Of a stretch of DNA of 64,000 nucleotides, positions 1 through 12,332 are shown one piece after another. The translations under genes and the position numbers were made by a program. Source of the DNA: Haematobia irritans (lineage: Eukaryota > Arthropoda > Insecta > Diptera > Muscidae); assembly GCF_050003625.1 (NCBI RefSeq), contig NC_134400.1, positions 44,688,557-44,752,556 of the forward strand, given 5' to 3'. Under the pieces are notes generated by a model that was not told the origin of the DNA, did not search any database, and was given only the letters and a program-made list of their open reading frames with translations. How positions within the stretch are numbered: the first letter of the stretch is position 1; every line of letters begins with the position of its first letter.

Positions 1-2187
1 TTTCTATAGAAAATGTTGTCAAAATTTTAATTCTGTAGAGAATGTTGTCAACATTTTATTTCTATAGAAAATTTTGTCAAAATTTTATTTCTATAGAAAA
101 TTTTGTCAAAATTTTATTTCTATAGAAAATTTAGTCAAAATTTTATTTCTATAGAAAATTTTGTCAAAATTTTATTTCTATAGAAAATGTTGTCAAAATT
201 TTAATTCTGTAGAGAATGTTGTCAACATTTTAATTCTATTGAAAATTTTGTCAAAATTTTATTTCTATAGAAAATTTTGTCAAAATTTTATTTCTATAGA
301 AAATTTAGTCAAAATTTTATTTCTATAGAAAATTTTGTCAAAATTTTATTTCTATAGAAGATTTTGTCAAAATTTTATTTCTATAGAAACATTTTGTCAA
401 AATTTTATTTCTCTAGAAAATTTTGTCAAAATTTTATTTCTATAGAATATTTTGTCAAAATTTTATTTCTATAGAAAATTTTGTCAAAATTTTATTTCTA
501 TAGAAAATGTTGTCAAAATTTTAATTCTGTAGAGAATGTTGTCAACATTTTATTTCTATAGAAAATTTTGTCAAAATTTTATTTCTATAGAAAATGTTGT
601 CAAAATTTTAATTCTGTAGAGAATGTTGTCAACATTTTAATTCTATTGAAAATTTTGTCAAAATTTTATTTCTATAGAAAATTTTGTCAAAATTTTATTT
701 CTATAGAAAATTTTGTCAAAATTTTATTTCTATAGAAAGTTTTGTCAAAATTTTATTTCTATAGAAAATTTTGTCAAAATTTTATTTCTATAGAAAATTT
801 TGTCAAAATTTTATTTCTATAGAAAATTTTGTCAAAATTTTATTTCTATAGAAAATTTTGTCAAAATTTTATTTCTATAGAAAATTTTGTCAAAATCTTA
901 TTTCTATAGAAAATGTTGTCAAAATTTTAATTCTGTAGAGAATGTTGTCAACATTTTATTTCTATAGAAAATTTTGTCAAAATTTTATTTCTATAGAAAA
1001 TTTTGTCAAAATTTTATTTCTATAGAAAATTTTGTCAAAATTTTATTTCTATAGAAAATGTTGTCAAAATTTTAATTCTGTAGAGAATGTTGTCCACATT
1101 TTAATTCTATTGAAAATTTTGTCAAAATGTTATTTCTATAGAAAATTTTGTCAAAATTTTATTTTTATAGAAAATTTTGTCAAAATTTTATTTCTATAGA
1201 ACATTTTGCCAACATTTTATTTCTATAGAAAATGTTGTCAAAATTTTAATTCTGTAGAGAATGTTGTCAACATTTTAATTCTATTGAAAATTTTGTCAAA
1301 ATTTTATTTCTATAGAAAATTTAGTCAAAATTTTATTTCTATAGAAAATTTTGTCAAAATTTTATTTCTATAGAAAATGTTGTCAAAATTTTAATTCTGT
1401 AGAGAATGTTGTCAACATTTTATTTCTATAGAAAATTTTGTCAAAATTTTATTTCTATAGAAAATTTAGTCAAAATTTTATTTCTATAGAAAATTTTGTC
1501 AAAATTTTATTTCTATAGAAAATTTTGTCAAAATTTTATTTCTATAGAAAATGTTGTCAAAATTTTAATTCTGTAGAGAATGTTGTCAACATTTTATTTC
1601 TATAGAAAATTTTGTCAAAATTTTATTTCTATAGAAAATTTTGTCAAAATTTTATTTCTATAGAAAATTTTGTCAAAATTTTATTTCTATAGAAAATGTT
1701 GTCAAAATTTTAATTCTGTAGAGAATGTTGTCCACATTTTAATTCTATTGAAAATTTTGTCAAAATGTTATTTCTATAGAAAATTTTGTCAAAATTTTAT
1801 TTTTATAGAAAATTTTGTCAAAATTTTATTTCTATAGAAAATTTTGCCAACATTTTATTTCTATAGAAAATGTTGTCAAAATTTTAATTCTGTAGAGAAT
1901 GTTGTCAACATTTTAATTCTATTGAAAATTTTGTCAAAATTTTATTTCTATAGAGAATTTAGTCAAAATTTTATTTCTATAGAAAATTTAGTCAAAATTT
2001 TATTTCTATAGAAAATTTTGTCAAAATTTTATTTCTATAGAAAATTTAGTCAAAATTTTATTTCTATAGAAAATGTTGTCAAAATTTTAATTCTGTAGAG
2101 AATGTTGTCAACATTTTATTTCTATAGAAAATTTTGTCAAAATTTTATTTCTATAGAAAATTTTGTCAAAATTTTATTTCTATAGAA
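1..2187. repeat. 29-bp satellite array, block 1
   Basis: Tandem array with a 29-bp period. The majority unit reads TTTCTATAGAAAATTTTGTC followed by AAAATTTTA, and the start TCTATAG recurs at 61, 90 and so on. Minor variants (ATGTTGTC, CTGTAGAG, CTATTGAA, TTTAGTC) come in a fixed order, giving a higher-order structure. Each unit contains two small palindromes (TTTCTATAGAAA and an AAAATTTT pair). About 75 units lie in this block. It joins the non-satellite segment at about 2188 directly and continues after it. Confidence 0.97.
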
Positions 2188-2863
2188 AAGTATATATATT
2201 CTGGGTCGTGGTGAAATTCTGAGTCGATCTAAGCATGTCCGTCCGTCCGTCTGTTGTAATCACGCTATCTTCCGAACGAAACAAGCTATCGACTTGGAAC
2301 TTGGCACAAGTAGTTGTTATTGATGTAGGTCAGATGGTATTGCAAATGGGCCATATCGGTGCACTTTTACGTATAGCCCCCATATAAACCGATCCCCACA
2401 TTTGGCTTCCGGAGCCTCTAAGAGAAGCAAATTTCATCCGATCCTGCTGAAATTTGGTACATGATATTAGTATATGGTCTCTAACAACCATGCAAAAATT
2501 GGTCCATATCGGTCCATATTTATATATATATAAACCGATCCCCAGATTTGGCTTCCGTAGCCTCTAAGAGAAGCAAATTTCATCCGATCCGGCTGAAAAT
2601 TGGTACGTGGTGTAAGTATATGGTCTCTAACAACCATGCCAAATTTGGTCCATATCGGTCCATAATAATATATAGCCCCCATATAAGCCGATACCCAGAT
2701 TTGACCACCGAAGCCTCTTGGAGGAGCAAAATTCATCCGATCCGGTTGAAATTTGGAACGTGGTGTTAGTATATGGCCGCTAATAACCATGCCAAAATTG
2801 GTCCATGTCGGTCCATAGTTATATAGCTGATCACACGAAAATTGGTCCATATCGATTCATAAT
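2188..2863 (+). mobile_element. dispersed element body (CCCCCATATAAACC family), copy 1
   Basis: This non-satellite segment opens with AGTATATATATTCTGGGTCG and has a GTCCGTCCGTCC run at about 2229. It then holds roughly three diverged copies of a ~153-bp unit with the signature ATATAGCCCCCATATAAACC and CATGCAAAAATTGGTCCATA. Satellite flanks it on both sides. The family's conserved end (TTCGGCCTGGCCGAACTTAC) appears at 5950-5985, so the 29-bp satellite appears to be internal material of one dispersed element. ORFs in it recur in other copies and are not genes. Confidence 0.85.
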
Positions 2864-5742
2864 TTTGTCAAAATTTTATTCCTAAAGAAAATTTTGTCAA
2901 ATTTTATTTCTATAGAAAAATTTGCCAAAATTTTATTTCTATAGAAAATGTTGTCAAAATTTTAATTCTGTAGAGAATGTTGTCAACATTTTAATTCTAT
3001 TGAAAATTTTGTCAAAATTTTATTTCTATAGAAAATTTTGTCAAAATTTTATTTCTATAGAAAATTTTGTCAAAATTTTATTTCTATAGAAAGTTTTGTC
3101 AAAATTTTATTTCTATAGAAAATTTTGTCAAAATTTTATTTCTATAGAAAATTTTGTCAAAATTTTATTTCTATAGAAAATTTTGTCAAAATTTTATTTC
3201 TATAGAAAATTTTGTCAAAATTTTATTTCTATAGAAAATTTTGTCAAAATCTTATTTCTATAGAAAATGTTGTCAAAATTTTAATTCTGTAGAGAATGTT
3301 GTCAACATTTTATTTCTATAGAAAATTTTGTCAAAATTTTATTTCTATAGAAAATTTTGTCAAAATTTTATTTCTATAGAAAATTTTGTCAAAATTTTAT
3401 TTCTATAGAAAATGTTGTCAAAATTTTAATTCTATTGAAAATTTTGTCAAAATGTTATTTCTATAGAAAATTTTGTCAAAATTTTATTTTTATAGAAAAT
3501 TTTGTCAAAATTTTATTTCTATAGAAAATTTTGCCAACATTTTATTTCTATAGAAAATGTTGTCAAAATTTTAATTCTGTAGAGAATGTTGTCAACATTT
3601 TAATTCTATTGAAAATTTTGTCAAAATTTTATTTCTATAGAAAATTTAGTCAAAATTTTATTTCTATAGAAAATTTAGTCAAAATTTTATTTCTATAGAA
3701 AATTTTGTCAAAATTTTATTTCTATAGAAAATTTTGTCAAAATTTTATTTCTATAGAAAATGTTGTCAAAATTTTAATTCTGTAGAGAATGTTGTCAACA
3801 TTTTATTTCTATAGAAAATTTTGTCAAAATTTTATTTCTATAGAAAATTTTGTCAAAATTTTATTTCTATAGAAAATTTAGTCAAAATTTTATTTCTATA
3901 GAAAATTTTGTCAAAATTTTATTTCTATAGAAAATGTTGTCAAAATTTTAATTCTGTAGAGAATGTTGTCAACATTTTAATTCTATTGAAAATTTTGTCA
4001 AAATTTTATTTCTATAGAAAATTTTGTCAAAATTTTATTTCTATAGAAAATTTAGTCAAAATTTTATTTCTATAGAAAATTTTGTCAAAATTTTATTTCT
4101 ATAGAAGATTTTGTCAAAATTTTATTTCTATAGAAACATTTTGTCAAAATTTTATTTCTCTAGAAAATTTTGTCAAAATTTTATTTCTATAGAATATTTT
4201 GTCAAAATTTTATTTCTATAGAAAATTTTGTCAAAATTTTATTTCTATAGAAAATGTTGTCAAAATTTTAATTCTGTAGAGAATGTTGTCAACATTTTAT
4301 TTCTATAGAAAATTTTGTCAAAATTTTATTTCTATAGAAAATGTTGTCAAAATTTTAATTCTGTAGAGAATGTTGTCAACATTTTAATTCTATTGAAAAT
4401 TTTGTCAAAATTTTATTTCTATAGAAAATTTTGTCAAAATTTTATTTCTATAGAAAATTTTGTCAAAATTTTATTTCTATAGAAAGTTTTGTCAAAATTT
4501 TATTTCTATAGAAAATTTTGTCAAAATTTTATTTCTATAGAAAATTTTGTCAAAATTTTATTTCTATAGAAAATTTTGTCAAAATTTTATTTCTATAGAA
4601 AATTTTGTCAAAATTTTATTTCTATAGAAAATTTTGTCAAAATCTTATTTCTATAGAAAATGTTGTCAAAATTTTAATTCTGTAGAGAATGTTGTCAACA
4701 TTTTATTTCTATAGAAAATTTTGTCAAAATTTTATTTCTATAGAAAATTTTGTCAAAATTTTATTTCTATAGAAAATTTTGTCAAAATTTTATTTCTATA
4801 GAAAATGTTGTCAAAATTTTAATTCTGTAGAGAATGTTGTCCACATTTTAATTCTATTGAAAATTTTGTCAAAATGTTATTTCTATAGAAAATTTTGTCA
4901 AAATTTTATTTTTATAGAAAATTTTGTCAAAATTTTATTTCTATAGAACATTTTGCCAACATTTTATTTCTATAGAAAATGTTGTCAAAATTTTAATTCT
5001 GTAGAGAATGTTGTCAACATTTTAATTCTATTGAAAATTTTGTCAAAATTTTATTTCTATAGAAAATTTAGTCAAAATTTTATTTCTATAGAAAATTTTG
5101 TCAAAATTTTATTTCTATAGAAAATGTTGTCAAAATTTTAATTCTGTAGAGAATGTTGTCAACATTTTATTTCTATAGAAAATTTTGTCAAAATTTTATT
5201 TCTATAGAAAATTTTGTCAAAATTTTATTTCTATAGAAAATGTTGTCAAAATTTTAATTCTGTAGAGAATGTTGTCCACATTTTAATTCTATTGAAAATT
5301 TTGTCAAAATGTTATTTCTATAGAAAATTTTGTCAAAATTTTATTTTTATAGAAATTTTTGTCAAAATTTTATTTCTATAGAAAATTTTGCCAACATTTT
5401 ATTTCTATAGAAAATGTTGTCAAAATTTTAATTCTGTAGAGAATGTTGTCAACATTTTAATTCTATTGAAAATTTTGTCAAAATTTTATTTCTATAGAAA
5501 ATTTAGTCAAAATTTTATTTCTATAGAAAATTTAGTCAAAATTTTATTTCTATAGAAAATTTTGTCAAAATTTTATTTCTATAGAAAATTTTGTCAAAAT
5601 TTTATTTCTATAGAAAATGTTGTCAAAATTTTAATTCTGTAGAGAATGTTGTCAACATTTTATTTCTATAGAAAATTTTGTCAAAATTTTATTTCTATAG
5701 AAAATTTTGTCAAAATTTTATTTCTATTGAAAATTTTGTCAA
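2864..5742. repeat. 29-bp satellite array, block 2
   Basis: This continues the 29-bp satellite with about 100 units. Diagnostic single-base variants of block 1 recur at a constant offset of 3747 bp (360 to 4107, 739 to 4486, 897 to 4644, 1094 to 4841). Some recur again at an offset of 2354 bp (739 to 3093, 897 to 3251). Whole multi-unit segments have therefore been duplicated rather than single units. Beyond about 1.7 kb the offset falls to 3544, a difference of 203 bp or exactly seven units. Confidence 0.95.
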
Positions 5743-5988
5743 ACTTAATTATATACGTATTTAATCGGCCTTTTTTTAGTGTAATATATATCCCGTATGG
5801 ACTACTTTTCAATTTAGAAGACGGTGTTAGGAAGTTTTAAGATACCTTGCCATCGGCAAGTGTTACCGCAACCCAAGTAATTCGATTGTGGATGACAGTC
5901 TTCGGTAGAAATTTCTACACAATCCGTGGTGGAGGGTACATAAGCTTCGGCCTGGCCGAACTTACGGCCGTATATACTTGTTAAGAGC
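5743..5988 (+). mobile_element. conserved right end of dispersed element copy 1
   Basis: The block from about 5800 to 5985 (GAAGTTTTAAGATACC, CAACCCAAGTAATTCGATTG, GGTGGAGGGTACATAAG, then CGGCCGTATATACTTGTT) is repeated at 15009-15163 after dispersed element copy 2. It appears inverted at the left edge of copy 3 (43102 onward). It is a family terminus, not a gene. Confidence 0.85.
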
Positions 5989-6480
5989 TTGTTTTTGTTC
6001 TAAAGCCCGGGATGCACCTCTAGCGGAAATTTAGTTTGCGTGCCAATAACACAGCTTTGTAATGTATTTCTTATGGGAGCAAAATGTAAACAATCGATAT
6101 CAACGCCTCACGTAATTTTCGTTAGCAAATATGTTACAACGCATTTCTTATGGGTACACACAAAAAAAAAATTTCTGATTCAATCACGAAATTAATTGAT
6201 CCAATTAATTTTTTAGTTGAAATGTCTTCAATCACAGAAATGATAGTATCAATTAAAAAATTAATTGAACGTCAATTAAAAAAATAATTGATCCAATTAA
6301 AAAATTAATTGATACTATTAATTTTTGTGATTGATTTTTGTTTCAATTAAAAAATTTGTTGATTCAATTAAATTTTTAATTGAATATTTTTTAAAACTCA
6401 ATTAAAATTTTAATTGTAAAAATTTTCGTGAATTTTTTTTTCTGTGTACCGGAAATTTATGCTATGGTTAAACTTCAAAA
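5989..6480. repeat. CTCTAGCGGAAAT palindromic repeat, interrupted by a MITE
   Basis: The segments 6006-6156 and 6447-6480 form one copy of a ~200-bp palindromic repeat. Its landmarks are GCACCTCTAGCGGAAATTT, CCAATAACACAG, TTTCTTATGGGAGCAAAATG, TAAACAATCGATA and TTCGTTAGCAAATAT. The copy is split by the MITE at 6157-6446. The family has many copies here, at about 15.27-15.40, 18.30-18.53, 21.78-22.90 and 31.05-31.23 kb. Confidence 0.8.
6157..6446. mobile_element. ATTAAT-rich palindromic MITE, copy 1
   Basis: This 290-bp element has TIRs CACACAAAAA / TTTTTTCTGTG and is flanked by TA on both sides (6155-6156 and 6447-6448). Its interior is made of AATTAATTGATCCAATTAAT-type words and reads almost the same on both strands. 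It is inserted in the CTCTAGCGGAAAT repeat: removing it and one TA restores the TTATGGGTACCGGAAATTT found, with one change, in other copies. It has no coding capacity. Confidence 0.9.
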
Positions 6481-8250
6481 TATAATTAAAAGGTGGCAAC
6501 TCTCTACAAATGTGAATTTGTCCTTTGGCGGAATATTCCGAGCCAAAACATGCTTCTTCATTTAAACAGAGGTATTTATGGGGAGCAATCTAGTTTCAAA
6601 CGTAGACTCTATAAATTTAAAATTAAAAAAATATATGTTTTACAGCAAAAAATTTTTTCTTAATTTCTTAATTTCAAAATGACTTTAAACTTAAAGATTC
6701 AAAATCATTTTTATTTAATTCAAAGTTTTAATTAATATCTTTAAGTTTTTTAGTTTATTTAATATCTTTAAATAAAAAATCATTTTCTTTAGTATTTGCC
6801 TTTATTCATAGACATACGATTTGTGCCCTAAATTTAAAGAAAACAATATTTGAATTAAAATTTCTTTAATTTAAATATATTTGTCCATAATATTGTGCAA
6901 ATTGGGTATCGTAAATTTTAGATTATAACCTTTCATAAATATATATATTTTCCAGTGTGTAATTTTAAGATATTTCTCCAGTACGCACTTTTTGTGAGCG
7001 TAAACGATAGGTAAAGTGAAACGTTTACTAAAAAATGATTTGTTGATTCGCCCGTGCACTTTTAAACATCACGTTTTCTATTACAGCACAATGTGCTTGT
7101 TTGTTTTATCGACTTAGATGCCAATACCAGAAGTACATTGCCATTTATTTATGTGTTGCGTGTTGAACGCATTGTCGCACTTCGACTCGAATCATTCAAA
7201 TAAACTCTTTCTCTGATGACCATCATAAATACACCCCCAGGTGGTATATTTGTATAATCTACACTTATTAGCAAATGTGAATTCCCAGACGTTTCTTATC
7301 TCAGAGATTGACCCATTGCCTTCATGACTCTGGAGAATTTGAATACTTGCTAAACTTTTAGTTGTGTTTTGAACATAGTGAGATTGAAACATTCTCAAAC
7401 CACTAGATTAAACCACTAGATCTACACTGAAAGAAGAGTTCTCTTTTTTGAGGAACGAAATTTTAGACAACAAAAGTTTGCTTTTGACGCCAAAACATTT
7501 GTTTAAAATCGAATAAAAAAGTAGAGTTCAAGAATATCTTTATCGCTATACCAAGTTCAAGATGGACGCACTTGTGCTAAAATTTACAAATTTTAAGAAA
7601 TTCTGAACTATTTTGTGGGAAATACGAATTTAGTAAATCTTTATGTTTCATTTGTGTATAATTGTTGGTCCCCTTTTAGTTAATTTAAGTACCAAAAAAT
7701 TATGAAAGCCAAGAAAACTTTTTCAAAACATAATAATACCTTAAACTAAATAAATAACCCAGTAAAAAATGGAAGTTCTTCTAAAGGTATATCTTTAAAT
7801 GTACTTCCAAAAATGTCCTCCCAAGGTGTTCTACACACACTAAAAAAAAAGTTTACTTGGATCCAAAGAATTTGACCTTCCCTTAAGGATTTTGGTATTG
7901 ATTCCGAGCCAAAGATGCGTCTTCTTTAAAATAAAATAAAGAAATGTTTTAATAAAATTAAAATTAGGATACAGATCTCATTTATCAAATCTTCATTCTC
8001 TTTTCGCGGTTTATTAATAAAGGTACTCACGTACAAACAAATGCCAGTTTAAAAATCGAAATTATAACGGATACTTCAAAGTAAAAAATGTTTTCTTAAT
8101 TCCAAAAAAGCATTAAACCATTGCAATAGTTTAAAGAGTAAACATACATAGTTCTGTGATATAGATTTTAAGTTTTGATGCAATATTTACATTTTATTTA
8201 TTTATTTAGTTATTATTATTGTTTGTGATGTCCAGTTTTAATAATTTATA
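6481..8250. other. AT-rich intergenic stretch, no gene seen
   Basis: I see no exon-like sequence on either strand. Fragments of dispersed repeats occur: one near 6620-6990 resembles 8930-9245, one at 7757 starts CCCAGTAAAAAATGGAAG, and one at 7838 starts CACACTAAAAAAAAAG. Short ORFs at 6871-7059 and 7192-7398 (minus) have no recognisable motifs. Confidence 0.6.
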
Positions 8251-8766
8251 CACTCAAAAAAAAGTGAACTCTCTATTTCACTAAAGCCAATTTAACTTTA
8301 TTTTAGTTGATGGAATTATTATGTTTGGAGAAAGTTGCCTTTACTCTAATAAGTTTTTGTGTACGTTAGTTAAATTAACTAAAACCGAGAAAAAAAATAT
8401 ACTCAAATGAAGCATAAAGATTAACTAAATTCGTGTATTCCACAAAATAGTTCAGAATTTCTTTAAATTTGAAAATTTTACCAAAAAGGCGTCCATCATG
8501 AACTTCGTATGTCACTAAAGACATTCTTGCAATTTTGAACTCCAAGTTTTTCCTTCAAATTACAAAATTTTCTTTAACAAGTGAAAAAACTTAGTTATGT
8601 CTAATAAATTTTCTTGAATTTGTCGAAAAATATTTACTTATTTTTATGACATCGGCGTGATGCCAACGTTTGTAATACTGTTTAGTTAAAATTTTCTACA
8701 AATATTCAAAATTTTCTAAAATTAACCGAAATTTTTCTTCCTGGTGGGTTCACTGTTTTTTCAGTG
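8251..8766. mobile_element. 516-bp MITE, CACTCAAAAA family, copy 1
   Basis: It begins CACTCAAAAAAAAGTGAAC, ends GTTCACTGTTTTTTCAGTG, and is flanked by TA (8249-8250 and 8767-8768). A second copy, similar along its full length and in the same orientation, lies at 62492-63016. It has no ORF of note and is a non-autonomous DNA element. Confidence 0.9.
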
Positions 8767-10148
8767 TAAATGAAACAAATGTAAAACAATTATATTTCAA
8801 ATAAAAAAATTCTCTGAAAAAGGTCGGAAAAAAGCCGACGAAACGTCGAGAAAAAAGATGAAATAAACTTGTTTTATTTGCATTTATATATATTGACCAA
8901 AACAGCCCATTAAAATAAACAAAAATCCATTATTTTAGTTAATTTAAGGACAATTGCTTTAAATTAAAAATGGGTTTCTTGACTTTAAGAAAAATTGGCC
9001 TTAGTTCAAAGACATGTGACTTTAACGGAGGGATGCAAATTTACAAAATTTGTGTCCTAAATTAAATGAAAATTTGTGTCCTAAATTAAATGAAACAATA
9101 AATTGAAGAAAAGATTATAAACTTTATATTAATTAAAATTTCATTATTTTAAGAAAATTTGTCCTTACTATTTTGTAAATTTCGCATCCTAAAATTTTAA
9201 TTGCGCAATCTTTAATGTCACGTAAATATTTTTTTTTTCAGTGCAGGAAGTTCTTTTTGATTCAATTTTTTATAACTCCCTTTTTTCATATTTTTAGTGG
9301 GAAATTTAAACTTTTTTGTTTCAAATAGATTAAAAACAGAGTAAAAATTAATAAAATGGTACAAATTGCGAGCTTTTGAAAATATTTGTGGACAAATGTT
9401 AGAGCATTGAAACTCAAAAAGTTATTAAAATCATTTATTTGACAAAATATAACAAAATTTTTAATTTACTTCTAAAACACTGAATTCGGATCACACCTAA
9501 AGAAGCCATGGGCGTGGACATCCGTTCTATGACAAGTCCATGTTAAATTATTCGCTTCTGCGCACATTTTGCACCACTTCCGGATCCAAAAAGAACATTT
9601 TCATTACTTTTTTGGCGACGCTTTTTTTGCTGGGAATTTAAAGACTAGACGATGCTAGGGATAAATATCTGTCGAAACTGTATAGATTGGTACATAAAAC
9701 TGGTACCTCGGAGCACAAAGGCCGCTTTCCCATGTGATAACGATTACAAGCTATTGAATTAGAAATTGGGATATATCCCAATCCATCTTGGAACATATAT
9801 GGTAATCTGGACCTACATACCTGGTGTACCAATCTTTACGGGTTTTTGTTTGTAGAATTACAGAGGTCCATTTCAACAGCCGTTGCACTGAATTTGCATC
9901 ACTTCTTTAGGTGTGAACCGAACTCAATGTTTTGGATGTAAATTAAAAAGTTCTGTGATATTTTGTCAAATAAATAATTTTTATAATTTTTAATGGATTC
10001 TAACGCTTGTCGGAAACGTTTGATCTCAAATATTTTCAAAAATTCACAATTTTTCCAAATTGGATTTAGCATTTTTGTCGACAAAATTTAAATGATTTAT
10101 ACCATTTTATGAATTCTTACTCTGTTTTTAACCAGGCCGAATCTTAAA
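8767..10148. repeat. inverted pair of CCCAGCAAAAA-type repeat fragments
   Basis: The segment 9241-9640 (ending ACGCTTTTTTTGCTGGGAATT) is a copy of the family seen at 11216-11778. The segment 9850-10130 is a piece of the same family in the opposite orientation (shared words TCACACCTAAAGAAG and GTTAGAATCCATTAAAAATT as reverse complements). Sequence at 8930-9245 resembles 63470-63900 inverted. No gene is recognised. Confidence 0.6.
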
Positions 10149-10150
10149 TA

Positions 10151-10810
10151 CACTGAAAAAAATATTGTCGTGAGGTGAACGATTTCATGTCTTTAAAATA
10201 CGAATGCAAATTTTTCTTAGCATAGAAGACTCATTTCTCTAATATAAAGTTGGTTTCCTTGTCTAAAAGTCGATCAACGTTTCAGTGAAGTCGTATTGTC
10301 CTTATAATTACGTGATTTCACTTAAAAATGGGTATCATAACATGAAAGAAAAAAATGTTTGGGCTGAGGTCAACTTGACTTGATTAATTCAGAAAAATTC
10401 TTTAAATTTAATGAAATTGTCTTTAAACTTGTTGTCTTTTTGCATCTTGACTACAAAGCAAAAAATCGTTTAAATATAGGATATGTTTTTCAACACTTTA
10501 TTTTAAAGACGTTTTTTACTTGAAAAACATAGCATAATTATTACTGAAAGTCGAAAGTCTTAATTTGGAAAATAAAGTTGTCGTTAACTCGTTTTTAAAG
10601 GACTTTGATAGCATATGAAGAAAAATAGCTGAAAAAGCGGAAAATTAAAATTTGCTTCCTAGAAGCAAGTACACAAAACCCAAATTTAAAAGAGAATTGT
10701 GTTTTAAAAGTATCCTTACTTGTATTTTCCGCTTCTTTGGCTCCGAATCAATACCAAATTTTTTAAAGTAAAGTCAAAATCTTTGGAACCGGGCATGCTT
10801 TTTTTCAGTG
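10151..10810. mobile_element. 660-bp MITE with CACTGAAAAAAA termini
   Basis: Ends are CACTGAAAAAAATATTG and GCTTTTTTTCAGTG, flanked by TA at 10149-10150 and 10811-10812. The host sequence on either side (GGCCGAATCTTAAATA and TACCCACCACCATGAATC) joins into the start of the dispersed element seen uninterrupted at 43130-43160. The insertion and its 2-bp TA duplication can therefore be read directly. Confidence 0.85.
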
Positions 10811-11215
10811 TACCCACCACCATGAATCAAATATTAGGGTTTCTTTTGAAATTTCAGGGGGGTTTGAGGACAAATCAAGCAGAGCAGTTCAACCAATACA
10901 CTTTGAATTAAAATAACTTCCTTGGTAGTTAAAATAAAGAACATCATTGGGAGGGCATCTTCTGGAAGTGCTTTTAAAGTTGTGCCTTTGGAAGAACTTC
11001 CAAATTTTTTGCTGAGTTGATCAATTAACCACAATCTTTTTCTATTAATTTAGTAACATACTTACTAGAGAGGTTGATAACTGAAATATTTACATGGTTT
11101 AACAAAAGAAATATGAACTTTCTCGATAGCTGATGAAGTCGGCAGAATTTCAGATTTTACTTCTGAACCATTTAAACCGATATTTTTACGTTAAGATTAT
11201 AGCAAGTATCAATAT

Positions 11216-11778
11216 CCCAGCAAAAAAATTTGGAAGTTCTTCCAAAGGCACAACTTTAAAAGCACTTTGGGAAGATGCACTCCCAATGATGTTCTTTATT
11301 TTAACTCTCCAGGAAGTTCTTTTAATTCAATTTTATATAACTTGGTATTTTCATACTTTTAATGGGTAATTTTAACTTTTTTGTTTCAAATAGGTTAAAA
11401 ACAGAGTAAGAATTCATAAAATGGTACAAATCATTTAAATTTTGTCGAAAAAAAATGCTAAATTCAATCTGAAAAAAATGTGTTTTTTTGAAAATATTTG
11501 AGTTCTAACGTTTCCGACAAGCGTTAGAATCCATTAAAAATTATAAAAATTATTTATTTGACAAAATATCACAGAATTTTTTAATTTACATCCAAAACAT
11601 TGAATTCGGATCACACCTAAAGAAGTGATACAAATTCAGTGCAACGGCTGTTGAAATGGAGAACTTCCGTCCTATGACAAGCCCATGTTAAATTCATCGC
11701 TTCTGCGTCAATTTTGCACCACTTCCGGACCCAAAAAGAACATTTTCATTATTTTTTTTGGCAACGCTTTTTTTGCTT
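11216..11778. mobile_element. CCCAGCAAAAA-ended MITE (family C)
   Basis: It starts CCCAGCAAAAAAATTTGG and ends ACGCTTTTTTTGCTTGG, about 560 bp. Related copies lie at 9241-9640 and 61562-62030, and inverted pieces at 9850-10130 and 10880-11020. There is no coding potential. Confidence 0.75.
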
Positions 11779-12330
11779 GGATGTCATGTCCACCAATGGG
11801 GTGGGTGGTCTGTAAATATTTGTGATCTGTAACAGTGCCAATAGTACAGATTTTCATCATTTTGAGTCCAAATCATTTAAATATGGACTCTTTGACCACA
11901 TGTCCTTGATTTTTGCCGCATATGATGATTTCCAATTCATACGGGCTGATTTATAACGAACATAATCGTGCCATTTTCATGATTTGATATCAAATACATT
12001 GTTTTTAGATTTATACTATACATATATTTAAATAAAATAAAATATTTGATTGGAAAGGAATTGGTTTTTAATTCAGTAGCTATGATGAAGGTAGCTATAA
12101 ACGATGTCGTCGGCAGATCCAATCAACACCATATGAGATATTAGTTGTGTCGACCGAATCAGTCGGGTGACACAACTGCCAAAAGGTGGTTGGCAATAAA
12201 TTCGATTGTCACAACCAATCTGCAGATACATGTATACTCTGTGTGGTGTGCCATAGTTCTGCGCCATTTGAAAAGTCAGTACAGAAAATCGACGAGTTGC
12301 AAGTTTTTCTCTACGTTGTTATTGCTTATT
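11779..12330. other. unassigned intergenic sequence
   Basis: I see nothing that looks like an exon, RNA gene or known repeat here. Short ORFs on both strands (11937-12122, 12073-12267, 12145-12405) overlap one another and have no domain features. Confidence 0.5.
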
Positions 12331-12332
12331 AT

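Noticed and set aside
2467..2850. 127-aa minus-strand protein
   Set aside because: The same peptide pattern (YMGAIYNYGPMWTNFGMVV type) recurs in every copy of the ~153-bp repeat, so it is a repeat shadow.
1..5742. CRISPR-like array of 29-bp repeats
   Set aside because: Repeat units are contiguous with no unique spacers, and the genome is eukaryotic; it is a satellite.
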